25,592 bases of DNA from Intrasporangium_A sp039812505. Its GTDB lineage: Bacteria > Actinomycetota > Actinomycetes > Actinomycetales > Dermatophilaceae. Positions 1-8,543 of the stretch are shown here, one piece after another. How positions within the stretch are numbered: the stretch's first letter is position 1; every line of letters starts with the position of its first letter. The notes beneath the pieces were generated by a model. That model saw only the letters and a list, made by a program, of their open reading frames with translations, made no database searches and was not told the DNA's origin. The stretch covers positions 1 to 25,592 of the forward strand of contig NZ_JBDIAQ010000042.1 in NCBI RefSeq assembly GCF_039812505.1. The letters are read 5' to 3'. Both the position numbers and the translations under genes were made by a program.

Positions 1-21
1 CCCGCGGTTCTCACCGGATGG

Positions 22-3000
22 TCACGGCCCCGCGGTACCCGTTCCCTGGGGGGATGCCGCTACCGCCCGCTTCAGGGCCTCCTTCAGCTTCTCCTGGGCC
101 TGTCCGTATGCCGCGAAGTTGCCGTCCTTGAGCGCGGCCTGCCCCTCGGCGAAGGCGGCCTCGGCGTCCTTCAGGGCCTGCGTGAGGGCCGCCTGGTTCG
201 GCTTGGCGGGCGGTTGTGCCGACTGGGTCGGGGCCGGCCCGCTCGTCGGCGGGGTCGCTCCCGGCGCGGGCGAGACGGGCGTCGTGGTGCCGGTGTCGCC
301 GGCCTTCGCCCCCGACTGCCCGCCGAAGAGGTCGTTGAGGGCGTCGTCGAGCGAGCCGGCCCACGCGATCCGGTCCCCGAACGCGACGGCCACCGCCGAC
401 AGCAGCGGGTAGGACCCGGCCGCCTTGGCCTGGACGTAGATGGGCTGCACGTACAGCAGGCCGCCGCCGACCGGCAGGGTCAGCTGGTTGCCGAACGTGA
501 CCGAAGCCGCCCCCTGCTGCTGTGTCGTCGTGATGAACTGCGCGAGCGTCAGGGTCAGCTCGGGGTCCTTGGAGGTCACCGGGGAGGTCCGCATGGCGTT
601 GAAGACCTGGCCGGGCCCGTTGACCGTGCCACCGGTCATCTCCAGCAGCCGCATCGTCCCGTACTCGGGCGACTTCTTGCCCGTCTGGTTGCCGGCGTCG
701 CCGTCGGCGGCGAGGAAACCGGACAGGACCTGGCGGTCACCGGTCGGCATGAACGTCGAGGTCAGCGAGAAGGCCGGGCTGCCCTGTCCGGGCATCGCCA
801 GGGACAGGTAGTACGGCGGCTGGAGCAGCTCCTCGTCGGCCGTGCTCTGCGTCGGGTCGTCCGGCACCCGCCAGAAGTTCTGGCCGGTGAAGAAGGTCGA
901 CGCGTCCCTGTCGTGGTATCGCGACAGCAGGGTGCGCTGCACCTTGAACAGGTCCTCCGGGTAGCGCAGGTGGGCCATCAGCGAGCCCTTGATGTCCGAC
1001 AGCGGCTTGACCGACCCGGGGAAGATCTGCATCCACGCCTTGAGGACGGGGTCCTGCTCGTCCCACTCGTAGAGGGTCACCGTGCCGTCGTAGGCGTCGA
1101 CGGTCGCCTTGACCGAGTTGCGCACGTAGTTGACCTGGCCGGCCTGCACCGCCCGCACCGACTCCCGGGTCCGGGTCACCGCGTCCTCGGTGACGACGTT
1201 GAGCGTCGTCATCTGCGAGTAGGGATAGGACGCCGAGGTGGTGTAGCCGTCCAGGATCCACAGCACCCGGCCGTCGACGACCGCCGGGTAGGCGTTGCCG
1301 TCCAGGGTGAGCCACGGCGCGACCCGCTGGACCCGCTCGCGCGGGGTGCGGTGGTCGAGGATCTTCGAGTCGGCCGTCACGGCGTCGGACAGGATGAAGT
1401 TCACCTCCTTGTACTTCATCGCGTAGGCGAGCCGGTTCACCCCCCCGAGCGGGACCCCGCCCTTGCCGGCATACGTGTTGGTGATCTCCCCCGTGCCGCT
1501 CGGGTCGGGGTAGTCGAACTCCTTCTTGCCGCCCCCGACGACCGAGTACTCCGGCGAGTTCTCCCCGAAGTAGATCCGCGGCTCGTACGGGTCGAGCGCC
1601 CCCTTGCGGCCGATCTGGCCCTCGAAGAAGGTGGGCCGCCCGTCGTCGTCGCGGGTGTTGCCCTTGGCCGCGACGACCCCGAAGCCGTGCGTGTAGACGG
1701 TGTGGTCGTTCAGCCAGTTGCGCTGCCCGTCCGGGATGCCGTTGAGGTCGATCTCGCGGGCCGCGATGACCGTGTCGGTCAGGGTCCCGTCGATCAGGTA
1801 GCGGTCGACGTCGAGCACGTCGGGGAACTGGTAGTAGCCCTTGCTCGCCTCGAGCTGCTTGAAGGTCGGGCTGACGATGTTGGGGTCGATCAGCCGGATG
1901 CCGGGGATCGTCGCCGCGTCGCCGCGCAGCTGCCCCGGCGCAGCGACCGTCTTCGTGTCGTAGGACTGGACCTTGACCGTGTCGAACCCGTAGGCGGCGC
2001 GGGTCGCGTCGATGTTGCGCTGGATGTAGGGCACCTCGAGCGACTTCTCCGACGGCTTGACCTTGAGCGACTGGACCAGCGCCGGGTAGATGGCCCCGAC
2101 GGCGATGACGCAGACGACCAGGACCGCGACACCGACGATCGGCAGCCGCCACGACCGCGTCCAGATCGTGCTGACGAACAGGCCAGCACACATGATCGCG
2201 GCGATCGCCAGGATGGCCTTGGTCGGGATGACGGCGTGCGCCTCGGTGTACTGGATGCCCGTCATCCGCGTCGACTGGGCGGTGGCGAGGTTGTAGCGGT
2301 CGATCCAGAAGGCCACGGCGCGCACCAGGACGAGCACGGCGAGCAGGACCGACAGGTGCACGCGCGCCGCCTGGGTCGAGCGGGTGTGGGCGCCGATGAC
2401 GATGCCGCCGTACAGGTAGTGCGTGAAGGCGGCCGCGATGATCGCGACGACCAGGACCATCGTCAGGAACCCGATGACGAAGTTGACCCACGGCAGGGTG
2501 AAGACGAAGAAGCCGATGTCCAGGCCGAACTCGGGGTCGGTCCGGCCGAAGGGCTGGCCGTTGACCCACATCTGGTAGGTGTCCCACTGGGTGGCGGCCG
2601 ACAGGCCGGCGAAGAGCCCCAGCGCGAGGGGGGCGGCGATCGTCGCGGTCCGCCGCATCGGCTCGACGAGCTCGCGGTAGTGCTCCATCACCTGCGTCTC
2701 GGGGGAGGGCGCATAGATCGGCCGCACCCGATAGGCGATGTGGATGCTCGACCAGGCGAGCACCGCCATCACCAGCCCGGCGACGATGCCGAGCAGCAGC
2801 CGCGTCACGATCTGGGTGCGGAAGACCCCCACGAAGTCCACGGACTCGTACCAGAGCACCTCGGTCCAGAACTGCGCGACGATCGTCAGCAGCAGGATGA
2901 CCGCGGCGGCGACGACCAGCGCGGTGACGAGCGGGCTGCGCGACGGTCGGTGCATCGCGCCCGCCGGCGGCGGACCCGAGGCCCCGTGGTCGCCGGAGGA

Positions 3001-3033
3001 ACCCCTACCGGGGCTGAAGTCGCTGTCACTCAC
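22..3033 (-). CDS. UPF0182 family integral membrane protein
   Basis: A 1003-residue protein of unknown biochemical function, matching the actinobacterial UPF0182 family (M. tuberculosis Rv3193c type). The N-terminal 30 residues are hydrophilic. About seven hydrophobic segments follow, near residues 35-55, 76-97, 131-148, 174-206 (probably two close passes), 226-243, 271-291 and 297-318. A large soluble domain of roughly 600 residues, probably extracytoplasmic, comes next. The last 100 residues are a Pro/Thr/Ser-rich linker and an Ala/Lys/Glu-rich helical tail. I chose the GTG at 3031-3033, which gives MSDSDFSPG and places the first membrane segment just inside the N-terminus. Extending to 3285 would add a low-complexity Arg/Pro-rich stretch typical of GC-rich shadow reading. 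The gene diverges from the PPA1309 gene. The family assignment is firm; the role is unknown. Confidence 0.93.
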   Translation of the reverse strand: MSDSDFSPGRGSSGDHGASGPPPAGAMHRPSRSPLVTALVVAAAVILLLTIVAQFWTEVLWYESVDFVGVFRTQIVTRLLLGIVAGLVMAVLAWSSIHIAYRVRPIYAPSPETQVMEHYRELVEPMRRTATIAAPLALGLFAGLSAATQWDTYQMWVNGQPFGRTDPEFGLDIGFFVFTLPWVNFVIGFLTMVLVVAIIAAAFTHYLYGGIVIGAHTRSTQAARVHLSVLLAVLVLVRAVAFWIDRYNLATAQSTRMTGIQYTEAHAVIPTKAILAIAAIMCAGLFVSTIWTRSWRLPIVGVAVLVVCVIAVGAIYPALVQSLKVKPSEKSLEVPYIQRNIDATRAAYGFDTVKVQSYDTKTVAAPGQLRGDAATIPGIRLIDPNIVSPTFKQLEASKGYYQFPDVLDVDRYLIDGTLTDTVIAAREIDLNGIPDGQRNWLNDHTVYTHGFGVVAAKGNTRDDDGRPTFFEGQIGRKGALDPYEPRIYFGENSPEYSVVGGGKKEFDYPDPSGTGEITNTYAGKGGVPLGGVNRLAYAMKYKEVNFILSDAVTADSKILDHRTPRERVQRVAPWLTLDGNAYPAVVDGRVLWILDGYTTSASYPYSQMTTLNVVTEDAVTRTRESVRAVQAGQVNYVRNSVKATVDAYDGTVTLYEWDEQDPVLKAWMQIFPGSVKPLSDIKGSLMAHLRYPEDLFKVQRTLLSRYHDRDASTFFTGQNFWRVPDDPTQSTADEELLQPPYYLSLAMPGQGSPAFSLTSTFMPTGDRQVLSGFLAADGDAGNQTGKKSPEYGTMRLLEMTGGTVNGPGQVFNAMRTSPVTSKDPELTLTLAQFITTTQQQGAASVTFGNQLTLPVGGGLLYVQPIYVQAKAAGSYPLLSAVAVAFGDRIAWAGSLDDALNDLFGGQSGAKAGDTGTTTPVSPAPGATPPTSGPAPTQSAQPPAKPNQAALTQALKDAEAAFAEGQAALKDGNFAAYGQAQEKLKEALKRAVAASPQGTGTAGP

Positions 3034-3272
3034 AGTGGGGCTGCCTCGGATCGCGCGGAACGGTACGCGGCAACGATAACCCGACCCAGGGACGGACCCC
3101 GTCCCTCCGGCACCCCCGACGGCCGCACGTGGCCCAGTTGTGACACGCCGGTATGCTGCCCGGCGCCCTGCGCGCCCCGTGCGGGCCGTCTCCGCGACCA
3201 CTACGGCCCGCTGGAGGCATGGTGCCCGGGCGACCGGCCGGGGCCGCCGAGCGGGTGGGGCAGGATGGTGGG

Positions 3273-3803
3273 GTGCAGCCGACACCCGTCACGGACCCCC
3301 TCGCCCTCGTCGCCCTGGACACGGAGCGTCACGTCGCGATCCGCGGCTGGGACCAGCCGGCCCGGTTGTTCGCGCTCGTGCGCACCGCGGCGCTGCTCGA
3401 GCGCGAGCCGCACCTGCGCGGGCAGTTCCGTGCGGCGGACCTGCTGCCCGGCTCGCTGACTGCCGTCGAGCAGGAGGGCCTGCAGGCGACGAGCTCCATC
3501 GAGACGCTCATCGGCCGGATCGCGTGGCCGGACGAGGTGGACGGCTGCGCCTTCGCCGTCGAGCGGATGGTCGTCCCGCCGGAGGCCGAACGCGACCTGC
3601 CAGCCCGTCCCGACGACGCCGTCGAGGCTCTCGCGGCGCACCCGTCCCGTCAGGACGTGCGTCTGCTCGCCGCCGTGCTGCGCGGCGGCCGGTCCGTCTG
3701 TCTGCTCCGGCAGCGCGCCCACGACTCCGACGACGCCGTCGCGACCGGCCCGGACATCGCACCCGGGCTCGTCGCGGCTCTGCGGACGACCTTCGAGCCC
3801 TGA
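3273..3803 (+). CDS. PPA1309 family protein
   Basis: A soluble protein of about 176 residues resembling the actinobacterial PPA1309 family, which has no assigned function. The sequence is acidic with no membrane segment or signal peptide. The conserved-looking core runs from VALDTERHVAIRGWDQPARL to a C-terminal GLVAALRTTFEP. I chose the GTG at 3273, which gives MQPTPVTDPLALVALD. A possible -10 element CAGGAT lies six bases before it, suggesting a leaderless start. An ATG at 3153 is in frame but would add a Pro/Arg-rich stretch unlike the rest of the protein. The stop is only eight bases from the stop of the convergent PDZ-protease gene, so the two transcripts must overlap or terminate inside each other. 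The family is recognised from memory; no function is claimed. Confidence 0.85.
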   Translation: MQPTPVTDPLALVALDTERHVAIRGWDQPARLFALVRTAALLEREPHLRGQFRAADLLPGSLTAVEQEGLQATSSIETLIGRIAWPDEVDGCAFAVERMVVPPEAERDLPARPDDAVEALAAHPSRQDVRLLAAVLRGGRSVCLLRQRAHDSDDAVATGPDIAPGLVAALRTTFEP

Positions 3804-3811
3804 CTGGTCGT

Positions 3812-4972
3812 TCAGCAGTGCGGCTGGCCGCCGGCCGCACCCCGGGCGATGGCCTCGACGGCGCCGACCGCCCCGTCGAAGGTGCCCACCTTGACCACCT
3901 GAAGCCCGTCCGGCACTTGCCCCACGACCTCGGGACAGTTCGCGGCCGGCGCCAGGAAGTACGACGCGCCGGCGTCCTTCGCCGCGACCATCTTCTGGCG
4001 GATGCCCCCGATCGGCCCCACCCGGGCCTGCTCGTCGATGGTGCCGGTCCCCGCGATGGCGGTGTTCCCGGTCAGCGCGCCGGGCGTCAGCTTGTCGTAG
4101 ATCGCCAGGGCGAACATCAGCCCGGCCGAGGGCCCGCCGACGTCACCGGCGTTGATCGTCACGGTGACGGGGAAGTCGTGCTCGACACCGAGCAGGATCC
4201 CGATGGCCGTCCGGCCACCGCTCGCGCTGATCGTCGGGACCCGCACGCTCAGGGGCACGCCGGAGCGGGTGACCTCGATCGTCACGTCATCACCCGGGTC
4301 CACGCGCTGCAGCGCGTCCCGGATCACCTCGGGGTCACGGGCCGCCACCCCGTCGACGCTGACGATGCGGTCGCCCTTCTCGAGCAGGCCCTTGGCCTTG
4401 GAGGTGTCCAGCACCTGCGCCACGACGACGTGCGTCGGCACCTTCAGACCCACCGCCCGCAACGCCACGGCCTTGGCCTCCTGCTGGGAGTCGGCCATCT
4501 GGACCGCGCTCTCCTCGGCGACCTGCTGCTTGCTCGCCTGCGGGTCGAACATCTGGTCCACCGGGTAGACGTCGCGGGCCGGGTCGAGCCAGGCACCCAG
4601 CAGGTCCCAGGCGTCGACCGGGAACCCCGGCCCACCCTTGACCACCACGGTCAGGAAGCGCAGCGCGCCCTCGGTCGGGTAGGTCTTCCGGCCCGCGATG
4701 ACGATGACCGGCTTGGTCGTGCCGCCGAGCTGCTCCTCACCGAGCGCGTTGAACGTCGGCCCGGGGCTGACGATGGCGTAGGGCAGGCGGACCAGGGACC
4801 CGGCCACGACCGCCGCGAGCAGGAGGAAGAACACGACGAGCACGGCGACGTTCCGGCGGCCCAGCCGCTCCCGACGGACCCTGCGGTGCGGGGCGGCGGG
4901 CGCGCCCTCCCCGTCTCCCGGGCCGGACTGCCCGGGAGGGCCCGCCGGGGTCGTCACGGCAGGCCGACCCAT
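3812..4972 (-). CDS. Membrane-anchored PDZ domain / Lon-like Ser-Lys protease (YlbL, Rv3194c type)
   Basis: A 386-residue protein combining a cytoplasmic Pro-rich tail, one membrane anchor (about residues 42-60), a PDZ domain (about 175-247) and a C-terminal Lon-type proteolytic domain. The nucleophile sits in GGPSAGLMF (Ser282) and the general-base Lys in GGIRQKMVAAKDAG (Lys327), so the Ser-Lys dyad is intact. There is no AAA+ ATPase domain, so it should cleave unfolded or peptide substrates outside the membrane without ATP. The ATG at 4970-4972 lies within the end of moaE. A second in-frame start, GTG at 4955-4957, forms a classic GTGA overlap with the moaE stop and may be the true start. 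Either way, translation is probably coupled to moaE. Confidence 0.93.
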   Translation of the reverse strand: MGRPAVTTPAGPPGQSGPGDGEGAPAAPHRRVRRERLGRRNVAVLVVFFLLLAAVVAGSLVRLPYAIVSPGPTFNALGEEQLGGTTKPVIVIAGRKTYPTEGALRFLTVVVKGGPGFPVDAWDLLGAWLDPARDVYPVDQMFDPQASKQQVAEESAVQMADSQQEAKAVALRAVGLKVPTHVVVAQVLDTSKAKGLLEKGDRIVSVDGVAARDPEVIRDALQRVDPGDDVTIEVTRSGVPLSVRVPTISASGGRTAIGILLGVEHDFPVTVTINAGDVGGPSAGLMFALAIYDKLTPGALTGNTAIAGTGTIDEQARVGPIGGIRQKMVAAKDAGASYFLAPAANCPEVVGQVPDGLQVVKVGTFDGAVGAVEAIARGAAGGQPHC

Positions 4973-5382
4973 TCGTCCAGCCCGTCGGTGAAGCGCTGGT
5001 GCTTCCAGATCGGTACGGTCGCCTTGAGCTCGTCGACGAGCGCCCGGCAGACCTCGAAGGCCTCGGCCCGGTGCTCGGCGCTCACCGCCGCCACGATGGC
5101 CAGGTCGCCGACCGTCAGGTGGCCGACCCGGTGGACGACCGCGATCCGGACCGTGCGACCCGTTGCGTCGAGGCGCTCGGCGAGCTCGCGCGTACGGCTC
5201 GCAGCGAGGGGGTGCGCGGAGTAGTCGAGATGTATGACGCCCCTGCCCTCGTCGGTGTCGCGCACGGTCCCCACGAACACGCAGATCCCCCCGGCCCGCG
5301 GTGCCGCGACGCTGCGCAGCACCTCGTCCACGGACAGCGGTGCCTCACGGATCTCGGCCAGGGTGACGGTCACGCCCGTCAT
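4954..5382 (-). CDS. moaE: Molybdopterin synthase catalytic subunit MoaE
   Basis: MoaE, the large subunit of molybdopterin synthase, inserts two sulfurs carried by MoaD thiocarboxylate into precursor Z. At 142 residues the length is normal. Visible family motifs are the FVGTVRD strand, the HRVGHLTVGD segment, VSAEHRAEAFEVCR, and the catalytic region DELKATVPIWKHQ with its two conserved lysines. No moaD, moaA or moaC lies in the window, although moeZ, which charges MoaD-type carriers, is about 18 kb away on the same strand. The start could be the ATG at 5382, or the GTG three codons later at 5373, which follows a TACGAT hexamer by seven bases and would be leaderless. The downstream partner, a protease gene, is unrelated to cofactor synthesis. 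Confidence 0.95.
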   Translation of the reverse strand: MTGVTVTLAEIREAPLSVDEVLRSVAAPRAGGICVFVGTVRDTDEGRGVIHLDYSAHPLAASRTRELAERLDATGRTVRIAVVHRVGHLTVGDLAIVAAVSAEHRAEAFEVCRALVDELKATVPIWKHQRFTDGLDEWVGLP

Positions 5383-5416
5383 CGTATGCGGCTCGCACCG
5401 GCGCCGCCGACACGCG

Positions 5417-5422
5417 TATCCT
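5417..5422 (+). promoter_or_regulatory. Possible -10 element for the DUF2342 gene
   Basis: TATCCT matches the actinobacterial TANNNT -10 pattern and lies in the short divergent gap before the gene starting at 5528. No convincing -35 is visible 16-19 bases upstream, so this is only a candidate. Confidence 0.3.
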
Positions 5423-5527
5423 CACGCAGGGGACCACCGCGCCGACGCTCGTGGCCTCGCCCGGGGAACTCGGCGCGCCGTTCGGTGGTTGTCTCGGAGC
5501 AGAAGCGACATTCCACCGAGGAGCATC

Positions 5528-7078
5528 ATGGCAGACGACCGCGACCCCGCACCGTGGGAGGACGGCGGCGACGAGGACGAACCCTTCCGATTCCCGCCGG
5601 GGTTCGACCCGAGCGACCTCGGGGCGATGATCGAGCACGTCCTCGGCGAGTCCGCCAGGAACCCCGAGCTGGCCGACCTCATGCGTTCCATGGGGGTCGA
5701 CCCGGACGACCCGCGCACCAAGGCCGCGATGCAGGCCCAGCTGCGGACCTTCATGCAGGCGCAGCAGTCGCCGACCGGCGCGCTCCAGCTCGCCGTCGAG
5801 ACCGCCCGCCGCCACGTCATGAACGCCGAGGGCAACGACCTGCACGATGCCGCCGCCGTGCGCGCCGTCGCCGACTCGGTCCAGGTGGCCACGCTGTGGC
5901 TGGACGAGCAGACCACCCTGTCGGCACCGCAGTGGCGAGCCGCCGGGCTGAGCCGGGCCGAGTGGGTCGAGTCGACCATGCCGCGCTGGTTCGACCTGGT
6001 CGAGCCGGTCTCCGACGGCGTCACCGCCGCGACGTCGGCCGCCCTGCGCAAGCAGCTGGGCGAGCTGGGGCCGGGCGCCTTCGGCGGGGAGCTGCCGCCC
6101 GGACTGCCCCCGGGCTTCGACCCGGCGAAGATGCTCGAGCAGTGGGCGCCGATGCTGGGCAACCTGAGCCGGCAGATGTTCGCCGCGCAGCTCGGTCAGG
6201 CGGTCGGCACGCTCGCGGCAGAGGTCGTGACCGGCACCGAGGTGGGGCTGCCCATCACCGAGCCGGGGCTCGTGGCGCTGCTGCCCGGCAACGTCCGCGC
6301 CCTGGCGGAGTCGCTCGAGATCGACGAGACCCAGGTGCGGCTCTACCTCGCCGTCCGTGAGGCCGCCCGGGTCCGCCTGTTCTCGGAGGTGCCCTGGCTC
6401 GGCCCACAGCTGCTCGCGGCCGTGGCGGAGTACGCCCGCAACATCACGATCGACACCGACGCGATCGAGTCGGCCCTGACCAGCGTCGACCCCAGTGACC
6501 CCGAGGCGTTGCGCGCCGCGTTGCAGGGCAACCTGTTCACCCCCTCCCCGACCGCGGCGCAGAGGGTCGCCCTGGCCCGCCTGGAGACGCTCCTCGCGCT
6601 CGCCGAGGGCTGGGTCGACCACCTCACCCAGCGCACGACCGTGCGCCACCTGCCACAGTCCGCGGCACTCGCGGAGACGATTCGGCGCCGCCGGGTGGGA
6701 GGCGCCGCCCAGCGCACCTTCGCCGGCCTCGTCGGGCTCGAGCTGCGCCCCCGTCGCCTGCGCGACGCGGCCAACCTGTGGGCCGCGCTCGAGGACGCCG
6801 GGGGTGCCGCGTTGCGCGACGGCCGGTGGGCGCATCCCGACCTCGCCCCGACGGCCCACGATCTCGACGACCCCATCGGCTTCGTCGAGCGCGCCACCGG
6901 CCACGCCCCGGAGCCCGGCGGCGAAGGGCTGGAGGCCGACCTCGACTCCGTGCTGCGCGGCATCCTCGACGAGGCGGCTCGGTCCGGGCCACGTGGAGAG
7001 CAGCACGGCGACCGCCCCGAGCCCGGGGACGAGACCGGCCCGGGTCCGGCCGGGGGCCCAGGGGCGCCACCCCGCTGA
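5528..7078 (+). CDS. DUF2342 / TIGR03624-type zinc metalloprotease-like protein
   Basis: A 516-residue soluble protein of the actinobacterial DUF2342 family (Rv3195 type), usually annotated as a zinc-dependent metalloprotease or putative hydrolase. The start is ATG 5528, preceded by a GAGGAG ribosome site. The N-terminus is acidic (PWEDGGDEDEPF), followed by repeated PPGFDPS-like segments. The core has NLSRQMFAAQLGQAVGTLA, the RLYLAVREAARVRLF helix (residues 271-285), the RLETLLALAEGWVD segment (351-364) and LVGLELRPRRLRDA. The expected HExxH metal site corresponds to REAAR here (277-281), so both histidines are absent. The C-terminal 40 residues are disordered and Pro/Gly-rich. The fold assignment is from family memory; protease activity is doubtful for this copy. 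Confidence 0.88.
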   Translation: MADDRDPAPWEDGGDEDEPFRFPPGFDPSDLGAMIEHVLGESARNPELADLMRSMGVDPDDPRTKAAMQAQLRTFMQAQQSPTGALQLAVETARRHVMNAEGNDLHDAAAVRAVADSVQVATLWLDEQTTLSAPQWRAAGLSRAEWVESTMPRWFDLVEPVSDGVTAATSAALRKQLGELGPGAFGGELPPGLPPGFDPAKMLEQWAPMLGNLSRQMFAAQLGQAVGTLAAEVVTGTEVGLPITEPGLVALLPGNVRALAESLEIDETQVRLYLAVREAARVRLFSEVPWLGPQLLAAVAEYARNITIDTDAIESALTSVDPSDPEALRAALQGNLFTPSPTAAQRVALARLETLLALAEGWVDHLTQRTTVRHLPQSAALAETIRRRRVGGAAQRTFAGLVGLELRPRRLRDAANLWAALEDAGGAALRDGRWAHPDLAPTAHDLDDPIGFVERATGHAPEPGGEGLEADLDSVLRGILDEAARSGPRGEQHGDRPEPGDETGPGPAGGPGAPPR

Positions 7079-7083
7079 GGGGC

Positions 7084-7104
7084 CCGCCGGAGCGGGGCCG
7101 GCGG
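7084..7104 (+). terminator. Possible hairpin after the DUF2342 gene
   Basis: A 7-bp perfect inverted repeat (CCGCCGG and CCGGCGG) with a 7-base loop begins six bases after the stop codon. There is no T-tract, and a second GC-rich hairpin lies near 7135-7156. In sequence this rich in G and C such stems arise by chance, so the call is weak. Confidence 0.3.
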
Positions 7105-7271
7105 CATACCTCCCTCGTCACGAGCCTTGGGTCAGGCCGGGCGCCGCGCCCGGGCCGCGCCGCAGCCGGCCGGCAGGCCCGTGACGAGATCCGGAGGACC
7201 GCCCGGTCCCGGGCGCGGCAACGGTGACGCGCCCACGCCCGACCGATCACGAATCCGTGCTCAGCGTGCCT

Positions 7272-7277
7272 TAGGGT
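7272..7277 (+). promoter_or_regulatory. Possible -10 element for the DUF5679 gene
   Basis: TAGGGT fits TANNNT and lies about 50 bases before the ATG at 7328, in a locally less GC-rich patch of the 249-base gap after the DUF2342 gene. No clear -35 is seen. The rest of the gap holds only the GC-rich hairpins noted near 7084-7156. Confidence 0.35.
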
Positions 7278-7327
7278 TGTCCAAGTCCCGCACCCGTCCG
7301 ATGGGTGCCAGCAACAAGGAGACACCA

Positions 7328-7489
7328 ATGGCTGACGAGACCTACAAGGGCGAGTTCTACTGCGTCAAGTGCAAGGAGAAGCGCGAGGCGGAGGGCAGGG
7401 TCGTCGTGTCGGAGAACGGCCGTCGGATGGCCAAGGGCCAGTGCCCCGTCTGCGGTACGAACCTCAACCGCATCCTCGGCAAGGCCTGA
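7328..7489 (+). CDS. DUF5679 zinc-ribbon small protein
   Basis: A 53-residue protein with two CxxC knuckles (Cys12/Cys15 in YCVKCKEK and Cys39/Cys42 in CPVCGT), which together would bind one zinc in a rubredoxin or zinc-ribbon arrangement. The strand between them is basic. This fits the DUF5679 family, widespread in Actinobacteria and of unknown function; the block in M. tuberculosis has a small gene (Rv3196A) near the same place. The start is set by a strong AAGGAG ribosome site seven bases before ATG 7328. The gene has its own apparent promoter and terminator, so it is probably expressed as a single-gene transcript, perhaps at a high level. Confidence 0.93.
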   Translation: MADETYKGEFYCVKCKEKREAEGRVVVSENGRRMAKGQCPVCGTNLNRILGKA

Positions 7490-7514
7490 GCGGCTCGCGG
7501 GCGTCTCGAGCGTC

Positions 7515-7549
7515 GGAGGGGCGGGACCCGGTGGCGGTCCCGCCCCTCT
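7515..7549 (+). terminator. Strong hairpin terminator after DUF5679
   Basis: A 13-bp perfect stem pairs bases 7516-7528 (GAGGGGCGGGACC) with 7536-7548, and a G-T pair extends it. The loop is seven bases. It begins 26 bases after the stop codon. No T-run follows, which is common for actinobacterial hairpin terminators. Confidence 0.75.
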
Positions 7550-7644
7550 GCCTGTCCCGGCCCTGTGGACGACGGCCGCGGCGGGCCGGCCCGGCCTGCC
7601 AGTCTGGTGACCCAGCACCATTCGTCAGCCGCCCGGGAGAGCCC

Positions 7645-8514
7645 ATGTCCGACCGACCCCGACTCAAACCGTGGCTGCGGCCGATCGTGCGGGGCGGCCA
7701 CGAGGTGCAGTTCGGGTTCGCCGACGACGGCCTGATCGTCACCGGCATCTCGCCCGCCGAGGCCGACCTGCTCCGGTCGCTGGACGGCAGCCGCTCCCGG
7801 GCGCAGACCTTCGGCGACGCCTGCCATGCGGGCATCACGGCCACCCGGTGGCGTGAGCTGCTCGACCTGGCGCTGCGCCTCGACCTGATCGAGCCCGAGC
7901 GCCGGGACCTCGAGGTCGCTCCGGGCCGCCACGTCGTCGTCGACGGCACTGGGCCCCTGGCCGTCGAGGTGGGGCTGTTGCTGACCCGGCTCGGGGTCAC
8001 TCGCGTCACCCAGGGCCGGCCGGCCGTCGACCTCGTGCTGGCCGACCCGTCCCGGGACCGCCCCGACCTCGTCCTGCTGATGGGCACCGAGGCGCTCGAC
8101 CCACGCTGCGCCGAGGTCTGGTTCAGCCATCGGGTGCCCCACCTGCCGGTGGTGCCCCACAGCCGCGGGGTGACGATCGGGCCGGTCGTCGGCGGCGAGG
8201 TGAGCAGCCCGTGCCTGTGGTGCGTCGACCTGCACCGGGCCGACCGCGACCATGCGTGGGCCGCCGTGGTGCACGAGCTCGCCGGTGACGGGACGAGGGT
8301 GACCCCCGCCCCCTCGCCGGAGGTGCCCGGCCCCGGGGTCGTGCCCTTCGTCGCCGGCGGGGTGGCACTGCTCGCGCTGGGACTCCTGTCGGGGCAGGTG
8401 CCGCCTGCGGGCCTGGCCCTCGACGTGCGAGCGCCGTGGCCCAGGGTGGACCATCGCCGCTGGACCAGGCACCCGCGCTGCCACCACCACGGCGTGACGG
8501 CCGGCGCCCGCTGA
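7645..8514 (+). CDS. Orphan E1/ThiF-like protein, RiPP cyclodehydratase-partner type (Rv3196 type)
   Basis: A 289-residue protein resembling the actinobacterial family annotated as bacteriocin biosynthesis cyclodehydratase domain or TOMM leader-peptide-binding protein. Residues 1-85 look like a winged-helix or RRE-like peptide-binding module. Residues 96-135 resemble a worn Rossmann segment (VVVDGTGPLAVEVGLLLTRLGV). A zinc-type pair CLWC (Cys190, Cys193) is followed by DLHRADRD, and the C-terminus carries HPRCHHH (His276, Cys279, His280-282), likely the second half of the metal site. The start ATG 7645 follows a GGGAGAG ribosome site. No YcaO enzyme, precursor peptide, protease or exporter is nearby, so a RiPP role is not supported by context. 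The gene belongs to a conserved actinobacterial block of unknown purpose. Confidence 0.78.
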   Translation: MSDRPRLKPWLRPIVRGGHEVQFGFADDGLIVTGISPAEADLLRSLDGSRSRAQTFGDACHAGITATRWRELLDLALRLDLIEPERRDLEVAPGRHVVVDGTGPLAVEVGLLLTRLGVTRVTQGRPAVDLVLADPSRDRPDLVLLMGTEALDPRCAEVWFSHRVPHLPVVPHSRGVTIGPVVGGEVSSPCLWCVDLHRADRDHAWAAVVHELAGDGTRVTPAPSPEVPGPGVVPFVAGGVALLALGLLSGQVPPAGLALDVRAPWPRVDHRRWTRHPRCHHHGVTAGAR

Positions 8515-8543
8515 GGCTGCCCGGCGTCGGGTGCCGCGTGTTC

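Noticed and set aside
214..3459. A plus-strand frame of 1081 codons opposite the UPF0182 gene
   Set aside because: It is antisense to a recognised membrane protein, is Arg/Gly/Pro-rich without domains, and arises from GC-rich codon bias.
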